64,000 nt of DNA from positions 43,029-107,028 of the forward strand of contig JAWRHV010000026.1 in the NCBI GenBank assembly GCA_040266995.1, given 5' to 3'. The notes under the pieces were generated by a model. The model saw only the letters and a list, made by a program, of their open reading frames with translations. It was not told the DNA's origin and did not search any database. Numbering within the stretch: position 1 is the stretch's first letter; each line of letters opens with the position of its first letter. Positions 32,930 through 41,513 of the stretch are shown here, in pieces. The translations under genes and the position numbers were made by a program. This DNA is from UBA4312 sp040266995. GTDB lineage: Bacteria > Bacillota_I > Bacilli_A > Erysipelotrichales > Erysipelotrichaceae.

Positions 32930-33426
32930 TTCCCCGAGCTCCCTAGTTTTCCGCTCATTCGTTCCGACTGAATATTCTGCAATTCCTCGTAGGATATTTC
33001 TTCCGATTTAATTTGCGGCATACGCAATAGTACCCCTTGACAAACCGCCTTTTCATAAGGATAAATAATGTATTTTTCTTTTTCCTTTTGACTCCATGTA
33101 TCAGCCGTTTCCTTTTTGACAATGCGGATCGGTTTGTCGTTGACATTGGTGATAGGAGCCAAATATTCACCCCGGTATCCGGAATCGATGACCCCGGATC
33201 GCTGTGCCATTCCTTTGGTTCCTGTCGAGCCTCTTTCTTTCAGGAAAAGAACATATTCCGGATCAAAGGCACTGGCAATTCCTAATGGAATCATCTTTGT
33301 ATGCAAAGGCAGGATCTCCATATAATCGTCTTCAAAACATGGATAAAGATCATATCCGGCATCTTCTTGTCTCTTAACCGGTATTTTAGCCTCCGGCTTT
33401 ACTTTTGCCCAATAGATTGTTTTCAT
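32926..33426 (-). CDS. dUTPase-family protein (deoxyuridine triphosphatase-like)
   Basis: The 166-residue protein has dUTPase motif I (QEDAGYDLYP), motif II (KERGSTGTKG), motif III (SGVIDSGYRGE, contacting uracil and deoxyribose) and a C-terminal Arg-Gly-rich motif V variant (RMSGKLGSSGK, where RGxGGFGSTG is usual). Trimeric dUTPases split dUTP to dUMP and diphosphate and keep uracil out of DNA. The Tyr and Asp of motif III are retained. AGGAGG precedes the ATG. It overlaps the DNA glycosylase gene upstream by 41 bp, which fits a shared role in avoiding uracil damage. dCTP deaminase is a less likely alternative. Confidence 0.8.
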   Translation of the reverse strand: MKTIYWAKVKPEAKIPVKRQEDAGYDLYPCFEDDYMEILPLHTKMIPLGIASAFDPEYVLFLKERGSTGTKGMAQRSGVIDSGYRGEYLAPITNVNDKPIRIVKKETADTWSQKEKEKYIIYPYEKAVCQGVLLRMPQIKSEEISYEELQNIQSERMSGKLGSSGK

Positions 33427-33907
33427 AGCTACCTCCTAAAACCTTTCCATATTCTATTAATAAGTCATTGAATCGAAATCTCGCGTTGGCTGCTGAAGTC
33501 GAAGGACACACTACAACCTTTGCCGCCAGTTCGGGATAATACTTTTTCAATGTGTTGTAACTTGTTTTTCCATTACAGATGATCGTCTGTATGGAAGGAT
33601 TATGCTTCAATAGCTCCGGGATATTGTTGGGTTTGACTTCCTTGATTGTCGCGTCTGCGCTGTTCTTTCGAACGCATGAATGACAAATATCCCAAAGTGC
33701 TATCCCGGCAAATTCCAGGATCTTATATTTCTGTTCCATCGTTTCTGTCGGTTGATGAAACAATGCCGTCAACACTGGCCAGAACCGATTGGTCGGATTG
33801 GCATAATACATCATCTGCTGCAGACTGACCACACTGGGCATGGAGCCTACGATCAATACCGTATCATTGCCATGAACGATCGGATCAAACCCTACGATTC
33901 TTTGCAT
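33386..33907 (-). CDS. DNA glycosylase, hypoxanthine/uracil type (UDG family 6-like)
   Basis: The 173-residue protein has LIVGSMPSVVSLQQMMYYANPTNRFW near its N-terminus, the form of motif A seen in DNA-deoxyinosine glycosylases (GSMPS, then NRFW). ALWDIC follows, and the C-terminal motif B is seen as CPSTSAANA. It should remove hypoxanthine (and maybe uracil or xanthine) from DNA to begin base-excision repair. The gene overlaps rimO by 16 nt upstream and the dUTPase gene by 41 nt downstream, so the three are translationally coupled. No strong ribosome site is visible for its ATG. Confidence 0.8.
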   Translation of the reverse strand: MQRIVGFDPIVHGNDTVLIVGSMPSVVSLQQMMYYANPTNRFWPVLTALFHQPTETMEQKYKILEFAGIALWDICHSCVRKNSADATIKEVKPNNIPELLKHNPSIQTIICNGKTSYNTLKKYYPELAAKVVVCPSTSAANARFRFNDLLIEYGKVLGGSYENNLLGKSKAGG

Positions 33908-35196
33908 ATTCCAATCAGGTCATACTGACCGGCTTCGGTAATGGTCACCTGTACAAAGGAGCCCAGCTCAATTTCCTTTGCACTGGTAAAGATGACCTGT
34001 CCATCCACTTCATCCGGTGCATCCGCCTGACTACGTCCCCGATAGCGTCGCTTTAATCCTTCGACTTCTTCTACTAGGACTTCTATCGTTTTTCCGATTT
34101 TTTCCTGGTTCTTCCGATAGGAAATCTCTTCCTGCACCTTCATCAAACGTTCCAGGCGGCGATCCATCACTTCCTGCGGGATTTCTTCGTCCATATCATA
34201 GGCCGGTGTGTCTTCTTCTTTTGAATACGTAAACGCACCAAAACGATCCCACTCAATATCCTTCAAAAACTGCACCAGCTCTTCAAACTCTTCTTCTGTT
34301 TCGCTTGGGAAACCGACAATAGCGGTTGTCCGTAAGGTCGCATCCGGAAACATTGTGCGGATCTTCTTGGTAATACGGATGACTTCTTCTTTGGAAGAAC
34401 GTCGATTCATCTTACGCAACAAACGCGTGGAGGCATGCTGCATGGGAATATCAAAATAAGGGATAACCTTTTCACATTCCTTCATTGCGTCTAATACATC
34501 CTGGCCGATCTCATCCGGATACATGTATAAAATACGGATCCAATGAAACCCGTCAATCGCATTGACCTGGCGGATCAAATCCCCCAAACGGATCTCATCA
34601 TAGTAATCCAGACCATATTTTGTGGTATCCTGCGCAATCAATGTCAGTTCCTTTACCCCGATGGATGCCAGGTATTTTGCTTCCTTGACAATATCCTCGA
34701 TCGGTCGGGAAACCTGTGGCCCTCGAATTAAAGGAATGGCACAATAGGTGCAGCGGTTGGAACAACCATCGCTGATCTTCAAGTACGCCTGCCAAGGATT
34801 TCCGGATAAAACCCGTTCTGCCTTCACAATCAGGCTTTGGTCCCCTTCCCCCAGCAGCGGGCGTAATCGGGCGGCCAGTTGATCATAATCACGGATCGGG
34901 ATCACGGCATCGATCTCCGGAATCTCCTGCTCCAATTCCAGCTGATAGCGTTGTGCCAGACAGCCACAGACAATCAGGCGTTTCAATTGTTTTTCTTTAT
35001 AGGAAGCCATCTCAAAAATTGTCTGGATCGATTCTTCCTTCGCACTGGCAATAAAACCGCATGTATTGACAATAATAGCTTCTGCCTGGCGTACAGAACC
35101 TACGATTTCATGTCCCTCTTCCTTCAGCATACGCATCATTTCTTCGGAATCCACCAGATTCTTACAACAGCCTAAGGATACAAATCCTACTTTCAT
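33892..35196 (-). CDS. rimO: Ribosomal protein S12 methylthiotransferase RimO
   Basis: The 434-residue protein has three parts: an N-terminal UPF0004 domain (SLGCCKNLVDSE, NTCGFI and CGCLAQRY give the three Cys ligands of the auxiliary cluster), a central radical SAM domain with CSNRCTYC (CxxxCxxC) at about residue 145, and a C-terminal TRAM domain. RimO methylthiolates an Asp of ribosomal protein S12. The start of SLGCxKNLVDSE and the short N-terminus favour RimO over the tRNA enzyme MiaB. It overlaps yhaM upstream by 4 nt and the glycosylase downstream by 16 nt. Confidence 0.93.
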   Translation of the reverse strand: MKVGFVSLGCCKNLVDSEEMMRMLKEEGHEIVGSVRQAEAIIVNTCGFIASAKEESIQTIFEMASYKEKQLKRLIVCGCLAQRYQLELEQEIPEIDAVIPIRDYDQLAARLRPLLGEGDQSLIVKAERVLSGNPWQAYLKISDGCSNRCTYCAIPLIRGPQVSRPIEDIVKEAKYLASIGVKELTLIAQDTTKYGLDYYDEIRLGDLIRQVNAIDGFHWIRILYMYPDEIGQDVLDAMKECEKVIPYFDIPMQHASTRLLRKMNRRSSKEEVIRITKKIRTMFPDATLRTTAIVGFPSETEEEFEELVQFLKDIEWDRFGAFTYSKEEDTPAYDMDEEIPQEVMDRRLERLMKVQEEISYRKNQEKIGKTIEVLVEEVEGLKRRYRGRSQADAPDEVDGQVIFTSAKEIELGSFVQVTITEAGQYDLIGICKES

Positions 35197-36137
35197 GATT
35201 CGTCCTTCTTTCTGTGATAGATCATTCGTCCCTCCAGCGCAAAAACACGAGGGCCAAACTTGCCTGGTTCGGTTGCATCAATACTTTGTTTCATCATATA
35301 TAAACGAGCATCAAGGTCATCGATGGTCGACAATACTTCCGCCTCGGGAATCATCGGCGATACCGGTGAACCAAACTCCTGCTTTCCATGATGGCTTAAG
35401 ATCATATGCTTCAACAGCAGGATCTCCTCTTCGTTCTCCACATGATAGCGTCTGGCAGCTTCATCCAGTGTACAATGCATCATGCTGATATGCCCCAGCA
35501 GATTACCCTGAGCTGTATATTCCGGCAGGACCGGATCGGATAATTCTTCAATTTTACCGATATCGTGAAGCAATGCACCACAGATCAACAAGTCACGATC
35601 CAGATAAGGATACAGCTCGCAAATTTTAACAGCCAGACGGGCCATCGATAAAGAATGATAGGCCAGCCCTCCGATAAAATTGTGGTGATTTCGGGTAGCC
35701 GCCGGATACTGATAAAACGCCTTATCATGCTCCTCTAAAATCGTTGAAGTCACACTGAAAAGCGTGGCATTCTCAAGTGAATCCAACAATGCGCCTATTT
35801 CTTCTTTCATCTGCGCTTTGGTCATAGGAGCACTACGTACATAATCCGTCATTTCCTCCTCTTCACACTCTACCATTTTCTGTATCCGAAACTGAAGAGC
35901 GTTTCGATATAGGATCACATCGCCTGTCGCTTCAACGACCATGCCTATATGGTATTTTTCTGCCTGTTCCTCTGTTAAATTCCAGAATTTGGAATCCAGA
36001 ATTCCCGTAGAATCCTCCAAAACCAAGGATAAATACGGGGTTCCTTTGTTCGTCTTTCCTTTATCACATTTGGAAATCAGGCATTTGACCGTTACTTTTC
36101 CCGGTTCCTGTATATCTTTAATCATATAAATGTCCAT
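35193..36137 (-). CDS. yhaM: 3'-5' exoribonuclease YhaM
   Basis: The 314-residue protein joins an N-terminal OB-fold (about 5-85, YLSLVLEDSTGILDSKFWN) to an HD phosphohydrolase domain (HHNFIGGLAYHSLSM, LLHDIGKIEEL, HMILSHHGK and STIDDLDARL). This is the YhaM family of Mn-dependent 3'-5' exonucleases that trim RNA and ssDNA. The start is uncertain: the ATG at 36137 overlaps the upstream gene by 20 nt with GAGG directly adjacent, while the ATG at 36125 gives the usual family N-terminus and an 8-nt overlap. It is coupled to rimO by an ATGA. Confidence 0.9.
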   Translation of the reverse strand: MDIYMIKDIQEPGKVTVKCLISKCDKGKTNKGTPYLSLVLEDSTGILDSKFWNLTEEQAEKYHIGMVVEATGDVILYRNALQFRIQKMVECEEEEMTDYVRSAPMTKAQMKEEIGALLDSLENATLFSVTSTILEEHDKAFYQYPAATRNHHNFIGGLAYHSLSMARLAVKICELYPYLDRDLLICGALLHDIGKIEELSDPVLPEYTAQGNLLGHISMMHCTLDEAARRYHVENEEEILLLKHMILSHHGKQEFGSPVSPMIPEAEVLSTIDDLDARLYMMKQSIDATEPGKFGPRVFALEGRMIYHRKKDES

Positions 36138-38100
36138 CCTCTAACGCCTGGTTGATTTGTAATTGCGAAAATCCTTTTCGCATACAATACAATCGAATCT
36201 TATCAATTTTCTTTCTTTTATCCATTTCCGAAGCATATAAACGTTCGGCTTTTTTCACAGCCATCATCAATGCCTCTTCATCATTCTGTTCAATTTCCAC
36301 CGATTCACTGACCTTACGGGCAATTTTTACTGAATATCCCTTACGGATCAGCTTATTTAAAATCGTTTTCCGCATCAAATTTGATGACTGCATCCGGATC
36401 GAATGCGCATACATCTGTGCGCTCTTTAACGCGTTGGTTTCCTCTTTGCCCTCGGATAACTGTTCCAAGGCCTCTTCAATGAAATCAAGCGGAACCCCTG
36501 CTTTTTGCAGCTTCTTTTTGATCTGCAGTTTATTCTGTCCATAGGAATGCCACACATCCGCTTTCTCCAGCGCATATTCATGGTCATCGATCAATCCGCT
36601 ATCTTCCAGAATATCCACAACAGCCATCGCTTCTGCATCTTCCAGATTCAGTTTATTCACACCATAATCATAAATTTCACGGGCGGTATAATCATTCATG
36701 GAAACCCTTGCTTTACATTTGATCAACGCCTCATAAAAGTTCTGAAGCAACAGATAATCACGAATCAAATATCGATCCAACATCGTGTTAATTCCCAACT
36801 TCATATCGAAATAATCATTATCCGGGATTTTAATCTTCAGATTCTCTTCTTCGGCACTGCACGATAAGACTAATTGAACAAAGCCATAGTTCAACGGTGT
36901 GATCTTTTCTATTGTATAGGCGGTGTGATAATCATCGATAGCCTGATCATAGACCGCAAGTACTTTTCGACCAAACAGCTCCGTGTCGTACGCTTTGGTC
37001 TTAGAAACGCAAAACGGCTTCATTCTCTGTCTGTCTTCTTTTGATTTTTTGAAATACAGTTTCAGCTTTTCAGCCAGTTCAGCCGCATCATCAAAGTAAT
37101 AACCCGATTTATCTTCTTCTACCAAATCATCCAGCACTTCATCTCTTCGTCCGAATACCGGCAGTCCGGTAGCCAATGCTTCCAGATATGTCATGCCCTG
37201 TGTTTCCGATACAGAAGCCGACACAAAGCAGTCAAAGGCTGCATAGTAATAAGGAATTTCCTCTTTCGGGATCTTTCCCAGAAAATGGACACGGCTTCCG
37301 ATATGTAGCGAATCAACCAGATTATGATAGAATTTTTCATCCGTGCCTCCCCCAACGATCACAAGGTGGATAGAAGGCTCCGATTCTAACAGCTTGATTG
37401 CCTCAATCGGCATTTCGATGCATTTTTCCTTGGCAATCCGTCCAACAAAGACAACGATGTCTGCGTCCTCCGGAAGAGAAAGATCATTCCGGATGCTTTG
37501 GATCTTCTTCTGATCCAGATTAGCGACTTCAAAATCAGAAAAATCAATTCCCGTAGGCACGATATAGATCGGTGTATGGACACCGTAAGACTGCAAAGCC
37601 TTTTTGGTTTTATTGCTCGGCACGATCACTGCCTGCGGTCCGTTGCCTGCTTCTCTGGACAAAAACCGAATTACTTTTTTTGTATATTTATCGATCCGCT
37701 CAAAATTACCCGGATTGACATAGTGCGTATAATCCTCATACATCGTGTGATATGTATAAACAACCGGAATATGAAGTTTTTTAGCAATGGAGCGCGCAAA
37801 AAAACCAACTCCCAATTCTGTATGCACATGAATTACATCCAGGTTCATCCTTTCTACATAATCCTCACCGGCAAACTGAATAGGACTTGATATTTTGTAT
37901 CCATACATCTTTTTTATTTCAATTCCAGGTAAACGTAATATTCTTTGTTCTTCATCATATTCGATATGGGTTCCCTTGTGATTTGAAATCACAAAAACAG
38001 TATGTCCCATTTTTTCTAAGGATGTCTTTAACGTCGCAATGCTCGAGACAACACCGTTAATATCCGGTAAATATGCATCTGAAAACATTCCAATTCTCAT
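36118..38100 (-). CDS. GT4 glycosyltransferase fused to a full-length RecX-like domain
   Basis: The 660-residue protein has two parts. Residues 1-390 are a GT-B family 4 glycosyltransferase (MRIGMFSDAYLPDINGVVSS, IHVHTELGVG, VPTGID, FVGRIAKEKCIEMPIEA and SVSETQGMTYLEALATGLP with the donor-binding E-x7-E). It is similar to diacylglycerol glucosyltransferases that start glycolipid and lipoteichoic-acid anchor synthesis. Residues 395-660 align end to end with RecX: a beta-rich N-terminal part (ITPLNYGFVQLVL) followed by helical repeats (ALIKCKARVSMNDYT, LEDSGLIDDHEYALEKADVW, IKKKLQKAGVPLDFIEEAL). RecX normally restrains RecA. I see no stop, frameshift or ribosome site at the joint. The start overlaps the upstream stop by 1 nt (TAATG). 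Confidence 0.85.
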   Translation of the reverse strand: MRIGMFSDAYLPDINGVVSSIATLKTSLEKMGHTVFVISNHKGTHIEYDEEQRILRLPGIEIKKMYGYKISSPIQFAGEDYVERMNLDVIHVHTELGVGFFARSIAKKLHIPVVYTYHTMYEDYTHYVNPGNFERIDKYTKKVIRFLSREAGNGPQAVIVPSNKTKKALQSYGVHTPIYIVPTGIDFSDFEVANLDQKKIQSIRNDLSLPEDADIVVFVGRIAKEKCIEMPIEAIKLLESEPSIHLVIVGGGTDEKFYHNLVDSLHIGSRVHFLGKIPKEEIPYYYAAFDCFVSASVSETQGMTYLEALATGLPVFGRRDEVLDDLVEEDKSGYYFDDAAELAEKLKLYFKKSKEDRQRMKPFCVSKTKAYDTELFGRKVLAVYDQAIDDYHTAYTIEKITPLNYGFVQLVLSCSAEEENLKIKIPDNDYFDMKLGINTMLDRYLIRDYLLLQNFYEALIKCKARVSMNDYTAREIYDYGVNKLNLEDAEAMAVVDILEDSGLIDDHEYALEKADVWHSYGQNKLQIKKKLQKAGVPLDFIEEALEQLSEGKEETNALKSAQMYAHSIRMQSSNLMRKTILNKLIRKGYSVKIARKVSESVEIEQNDEEALMMAVKKAERLYASEMDKRKKIDKIRLYCMRKGFSQLQINQALEDGHLYD

Positions 38101-39143
38101 TACAGGTCCTCCTCATAGATATCAATGCTATTTCTTCGGTCATAATAATTTCGCAGGACCGCAAATAAAATACCACCGATCAATACAATTAAATGATATG
38201 TTGAAAAACGCCATAAAACCATGACAGCGCCTGTCAACGGATACATCAAACGATCAAATAATAGCATAAATACGACTTCTGTGCCTCCACTGGCTCCGGG
38301 AATCGGAATAAAACTGTTCGCCATCAGCACAAAGCTGGATAGAGCCATAACATCCAGTAGCATACTGTTATCGATGTTGATATGCAATGACCTGGCAATC
38401 GCAAACGGCAAGGAATACAACAAAGCCAAACGGACTGTGTTGATCAGAACACAAATGGCAATCCGCTTTTTATCCTTGGACAAAGCCCTTGCTTCGGAAG
38501 TAAATGAAGCCATTTGCAATGTCCACGATTCCACCATCTTATCGCCATTCTTGATAAATTTCAATTTACTGATCCAATTTGCCAGCGCATTGGTCAGCTT
38601 GACATATACCTTCGGAAACAAAGCAACGGTATAAAGCACACTGATCACAACAGCGTTGATAATATATCCCAATAAAATAATTTTAAACCAGGCAGACTGT
38701 GCACTGTAATACCCGTATTTTAATAAAAAAAGAATCGTAACAATGATCATCATAGTTGTCTGGTAAATAATAAAATCAGCCCACAGTAAGCTGACAGAAT
38801 CACTGACACGGATTCCCTGCTTCTTCATTATATAAGCCTGCCCAAACTGCCCTCCGGTACTGCTTGGTGTGACTCCAGCAAAAAAAGAACCTACAAAAGC
38901 AACGATAATTCCTTTTATAGGCGTATAGTCTGGAAGATACTTTTTCCCAAAAACATAATACACCAAGCCCCATACTGCTGTATACAGAGCACCCCATGCA
39001 CAGATCAGCAAAAAGAATGCCGGATTCATTTTTTGAATAGACGATAACACAATCTGATAATTGTCCTTTAGGGCAAACCATAAAGCCCCTAACGTCAAAA
39101 CAAGAATCAGAAGGATATTCCATATATATTTTTGTTTTTTCAT
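38100..39143 (-). CDS. Flippase-like membrane protein (LPG synthase TM / UPF0104 family)
   Basis: The 347-residue protein has about eight helices and the marks of the YbhN/MprF N-terminal flippase family: GVTPSSTGGQFGQAYIMKKQG and ANSFIPIPGASGGTEVVF. Members move lipids or lipid-linked sugars across the membrane. Lying between two GT4 glycosyltransferases (16 nt after one, 1-nt overlap with the other), it probably handles the glycolipid they make (inference). It lacks the synthase domain of MprF. Confidence 0.85.
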   Translation of the reverse strand: MKKQKYIWNILLILVLTLGALWFALKDNYQIVLSSIQKMNPAFFLLICAWGALYTAVWGLVYYVFGKKYLPDYTPIKGIIVAFVGSFFAGVTPSSTGGQFGQAYIMKKQGIRVSDSVSLLWADFIIYQTTMMIIVTILFLLKYGYYSAQSAWFKIILLGYIINAVVISVLYTVALFPKVYVKLTNALANWISKLKFIKNGDKMVESWTLQMASFTSEARALSKDKKRIAICVLINTVRLALLYSLPFAIARSLHINIDNSMLLDVMALSSFVLMANSFIPIPGASGGTEVVFMLLFDRLMYPLTGAVMVLWRFSTYHLIVLIGGILFAVLRNYYDRRNSIDIYEEDL

Positions 39144-39159
39144 GATGATCTATCTACTA

Positions 39160-40203
39160 TTATTTGTCCTGTTTTTCATTGTATGCATCCAAATAAAACT
39201 TCTTCCACATCTCCAGAACATTTTCCTTTGAATAAAAATCACTGATTGCTTTTGAATGTTCCTGCATCGTTTGATACAGCGCCGGATTGTTTTTCAGATC
39301 GTTTAATACCTTGGCAAAATCCAGATTGTCGTCTGCTTTTAAATAATGATCAAATAAAATTTCTTCATACAGATCTAAATCTCTCAATACCAATGGAACA
39401 TTGGCATTGGCAGCCTCCAATATGGTCATAGGAAACAATTCATTATAACTAGGCATAAACAAAACATCCGCCATGTTATACATATCCACCATTTCCTCTC
39501 TAGGTATAATGCCGAGAAAATGGACATTATCCGGTGATTCAATATCTATATTCTTTAATTCATCATATCCATCTGTAATCATGCCAAAGGAAAAACCACC
39601 AGCCCATACAAACTTAAACTCCGGAAGCAAACGGGCAACGTCCACAAAATCCAATACACCTTTTCTTGTCTGCACTTGTCCGGCATCAAAGACGATAAAA
39701 TCCGATTCCTTAAAACCATATTTCTTTCGGATCTTTAGTTTTTCTTCTTTATTTTTTAGATAAAATTTATCTTTGGAAACATAATTGGGTATGTAATATA
39801 TTTTTGAGCGGTCAATCCCAAGCTTTACCAAGTCCGGTATAAAGCATGGGTTTACCACGACAAGACGATCTGCCGCTTTATAAAACTGGACAACATACTG
39901 GCTAAACGCCTTCATCAAAGGAAGAGGCAGTGTCACGCTTCCATCCAATGTATCCGGTAAAAAGTGACAATAAGCAATATTTACTGCTTTGCGATTTTGC
40001 ATCTTCAACAAAAATTGTGGATCCACCGTATGAAAATGCTGGATATCCGTCTTCTTTGTCCAGTTGTTAATATGTACATCAAATAAATCTTTAGCTCCTT
40101 CACGTATTAAGTTTACTTGTTCCTGATAAGCACTTCCTACTCCCTGGCCGGCTACTTTGTCGGCACTGGAGAACATATTGATCGATATTTTCTTAGAATT
40201 CAT
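39160..40203 (-). CDS. GT4 glycosyltransferase, probable glycolipid sugar transferase
   Basis: The 347-residue GT-B enzyme starts MNSKKISINMFSSADKVAGQGVG-like and carries YIPNYVSKDKF, FDAGQVQTRKGVLDFV and the donor-site MPSYNELFPMTILEAANANVP with the E-x7-E-like motif. It resembles enzymes that add the second sugar to monoglycosyl-diacylglycerol. With the GT4-RecX protein and the flippase-like protein it forms a plausible diglycosyl-diacylglycerol pathway at the membrane. AAGGTG lies 6 nt before the ATG at 40203, and a TAGACA/TATAAT promoter is just upstream. It is the first gene of the eight-gene unit. Confidence 0.85.
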   Translation of the reverse strand: MNSKKISINMFSSADKVAGQGVGSAYQEQVNLIREGAKDLFDVHINNWTKKTDIQHFHTVDPQFLLKMQNRKAVNIAYCHFLPDTLDGSVTLPLPLMKAFSQYVVQFYKAADRLVVVNPCFIPDLVKLGIDRSKIYYIPNYVSKDKFYLKNKEEKLKIRKKYGFKESDFIVFDAGQVQTRKGVLDFVDVARLLPEFKFVWAGGFSFGMITDGYDELKNIDIESPDNVHFLGIIPREEMVDMYNMADVLFMPSYNELFPMTILEAANANVPLVLRDLDLYEEILFDHYLKADDNLDFAKVLNDLKNNPALYQTMQEHSKAISDFYSKENVLEMWKKFYLDAYNEKQDK

Positions 40204-40221
40204 TCTTACACCTTCAGTCAC

Positions 40222-40250
40222 ATTATATCAATTCCTTTATTTTATGTCTA
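40222..40250 (-). promoter_or_regulatory. Promoter of the eight-gene glycolipid/repair unit
   Basis: On the minus strand TAGACA (40245-40250) and a perfect TATAAT (40222-40227) are 17 nt apart, about 20 nt before the first start codon. Confidence 0.7.
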
Positions 40251-40285
40251 ATTTATGCCGATAAGACAGTTTACTTTCACTGAAA

Positions 40286-40310
40286 TAAAAAAAACCGGCA
40301 ATAGCCAGTT
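40286..40310 (-). terminator. Terminator of the small membrane protein gene
   Basis: On the minus strand AACTGGC pairs with GCCGGTT across TATT, followed by T8. Confidence 0.85.
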
Positions 40311-40629
40311 ACTTGTTCTCATTATATTTATCAATCTTTTTCAACAAGCTTTGTTTGGCATTGTTGAAAGAAATCAAGGACAATATCAATAATCCTCCGG
40401 AAAGCAATGAGCCAATCAAACCAATCCATTTAAAGACTGTTCGTGCTGTATCCGATACATTAGGCAAGATTGGATCATTTTTGATAAACCATCCCCATAC
40501 AAATAAGAGCGCAAAGATCAAAAAGATGAAAAGCTCTCTGTGTATTACTCTTTTTACTCGCCGGATCATGGCGTTTTCTTCCTGGATTGCCATTGCCAGC
40601 TTTTCTCTTTCTACATTTGGTTTGATCAT
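40309..40629 (-). CDS. Small membrane protein with two helices
   Basis: The 106-residue product has a charged N-terminal helix (about 1-30), then two membrane segments (LFIFLIFALLFVWGWFI and WIGLIGSLLSGGLLILSLIS) and a basic C-terminus. I recognise no family. AGAGGTG precedes the ATG. It sits between the PTS operon terminator and its own terminator, and reads in the same direction as both neighbours. Function unknown. Confidence 0.7.
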   Translation of the reverse strand: MIKPNVEREKLAMAIQEENAMIRRVKRVIHRELFIFLIFALLFVWGWFIKNDPILPNVSDTARTVFKWIGLIGSLLSGGLLILSLISFNNAKQSLLKKIDKYNENK

Positions 40630-40646
40630 ACTATCACCTCTCTAAA

Positions 40647-40677
40647 AAAGGAAAGCGAAGGCTGGGCCTTCGCTTCA
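40647..40677 (-). terminator. Terminator of the mannose-family PTS operon
   Basis: AAGCGAAGGC pairs perfectly with GCCTTCGCTT around a 3-nt loop, followed on the minus strand by TTCCTTTTTT. Confidence 0.85.
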
Positions 40678-40689
40678 CATACGTTATGA

Positions 40690-41511
40690 CTATCCTAATA
40701 ATCCAAGAACAGATCCAACGAAACCGATCACAACGTACAGTAACAATACCTTAACTGGTGACATATTCTTCTTAGCCATTAAGAACCAAGCTAATAATAC
40801 GAATACGCAAGTCAGTAATTTAGGGAATGCACCATCTAATTTGTCGATCAACAATACGTCAGCACCTGTAGAGTCTTTAGCGATTACCAATGGAGATCCA
40901 ACGCTTACCCAGGAAGCAGCCATGGCACCAACGATAACCTGACCCATAACGATTACAGATTCACGGAATGCTGTAGCCTGCTCACCAACTAATAAGTCAA
41001 CGGCAGTACCACCTAATTCATAACCCTTCTTATAGATGAATCTTTCGAATAAGATTTCTGTAACGTTCCATACGATGATATAGAACAGAGGTCCTAATGC
41101 AGATCCGCCTTCAGCGAAACCTAAAGCGATACCTAATAAGATAGGAATGTAAGTACCAACGATCAAAGAGTCACCGATACCTGCCAAAGGTCCCATCAGA
41201 CCGGCACGAATACCATTGATCATTTCATCATCGATATCTTCAGCACCATTTGCACGAGCTTCTTCCAAACCGGCAGTGATACCTACTACCAAACCACCGA
41301 TCTGAGGTTCAGTGTTGAAGAATGGTGAATAAGTGTTCAGTTTTTCGATTTGTTCCTCTTTTGTAGGATACAATTCTTTAATAATTGGAAGCATTGACCA
41401 CATGTATCCGAATGTCTGCATGTGTTCTTGAGAGAAACAAGTCAAGTTTCCATACCACCAACGCCAGAAGGAAGTATTCAATGTCTTTTGTGAAATTTTC
41501 TTTTCAGCCAT
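40690..41511 (-). CDS. PTS mannose-family IID component
   Basis: The 273-residue membrane protein matches EIID of the mannose/fructose/sorbose PTS: RWWYGNLTCFSQEHMQTFGY near the N-terminus, PFFNTEPQIGGLVVGITAGLEE and GPLAGIGDSLIVGTYIPI. With IIC it forms the membrane channel that phosphorylates and imports a hexose or amino sugar. It starts 2 nt after the IIC stop. It is the last gene of the operon and is followed by a strong terminator. Confidence 0.95.
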   Translation of the reverse strand: MAEKKISQKTLNTSFWRWWYGNLTCFSQEHMQTFGYMWSMLPIIKELYPTKEEQIEKLNTYSPFFNTEPQIGGLVVGITAGLEEARANGAEDIDDEMINGIRAGLMGPLAGIGDSLIVGTYIPILLGIALGFAEGGSALGPLFYIIVWNVTEILFERFIYKKGYELGGTAVDLLVGEQATAFRESVIVMGQVIVGAMAASWVSVGSPLVIAKDSTGADVLLIDKLDGAFPKLLTCVFVLLAWFLMAKKNMSPVKVLLLYVVIGFVGSVLGLLG

Positions 41512-41513
41512 AA

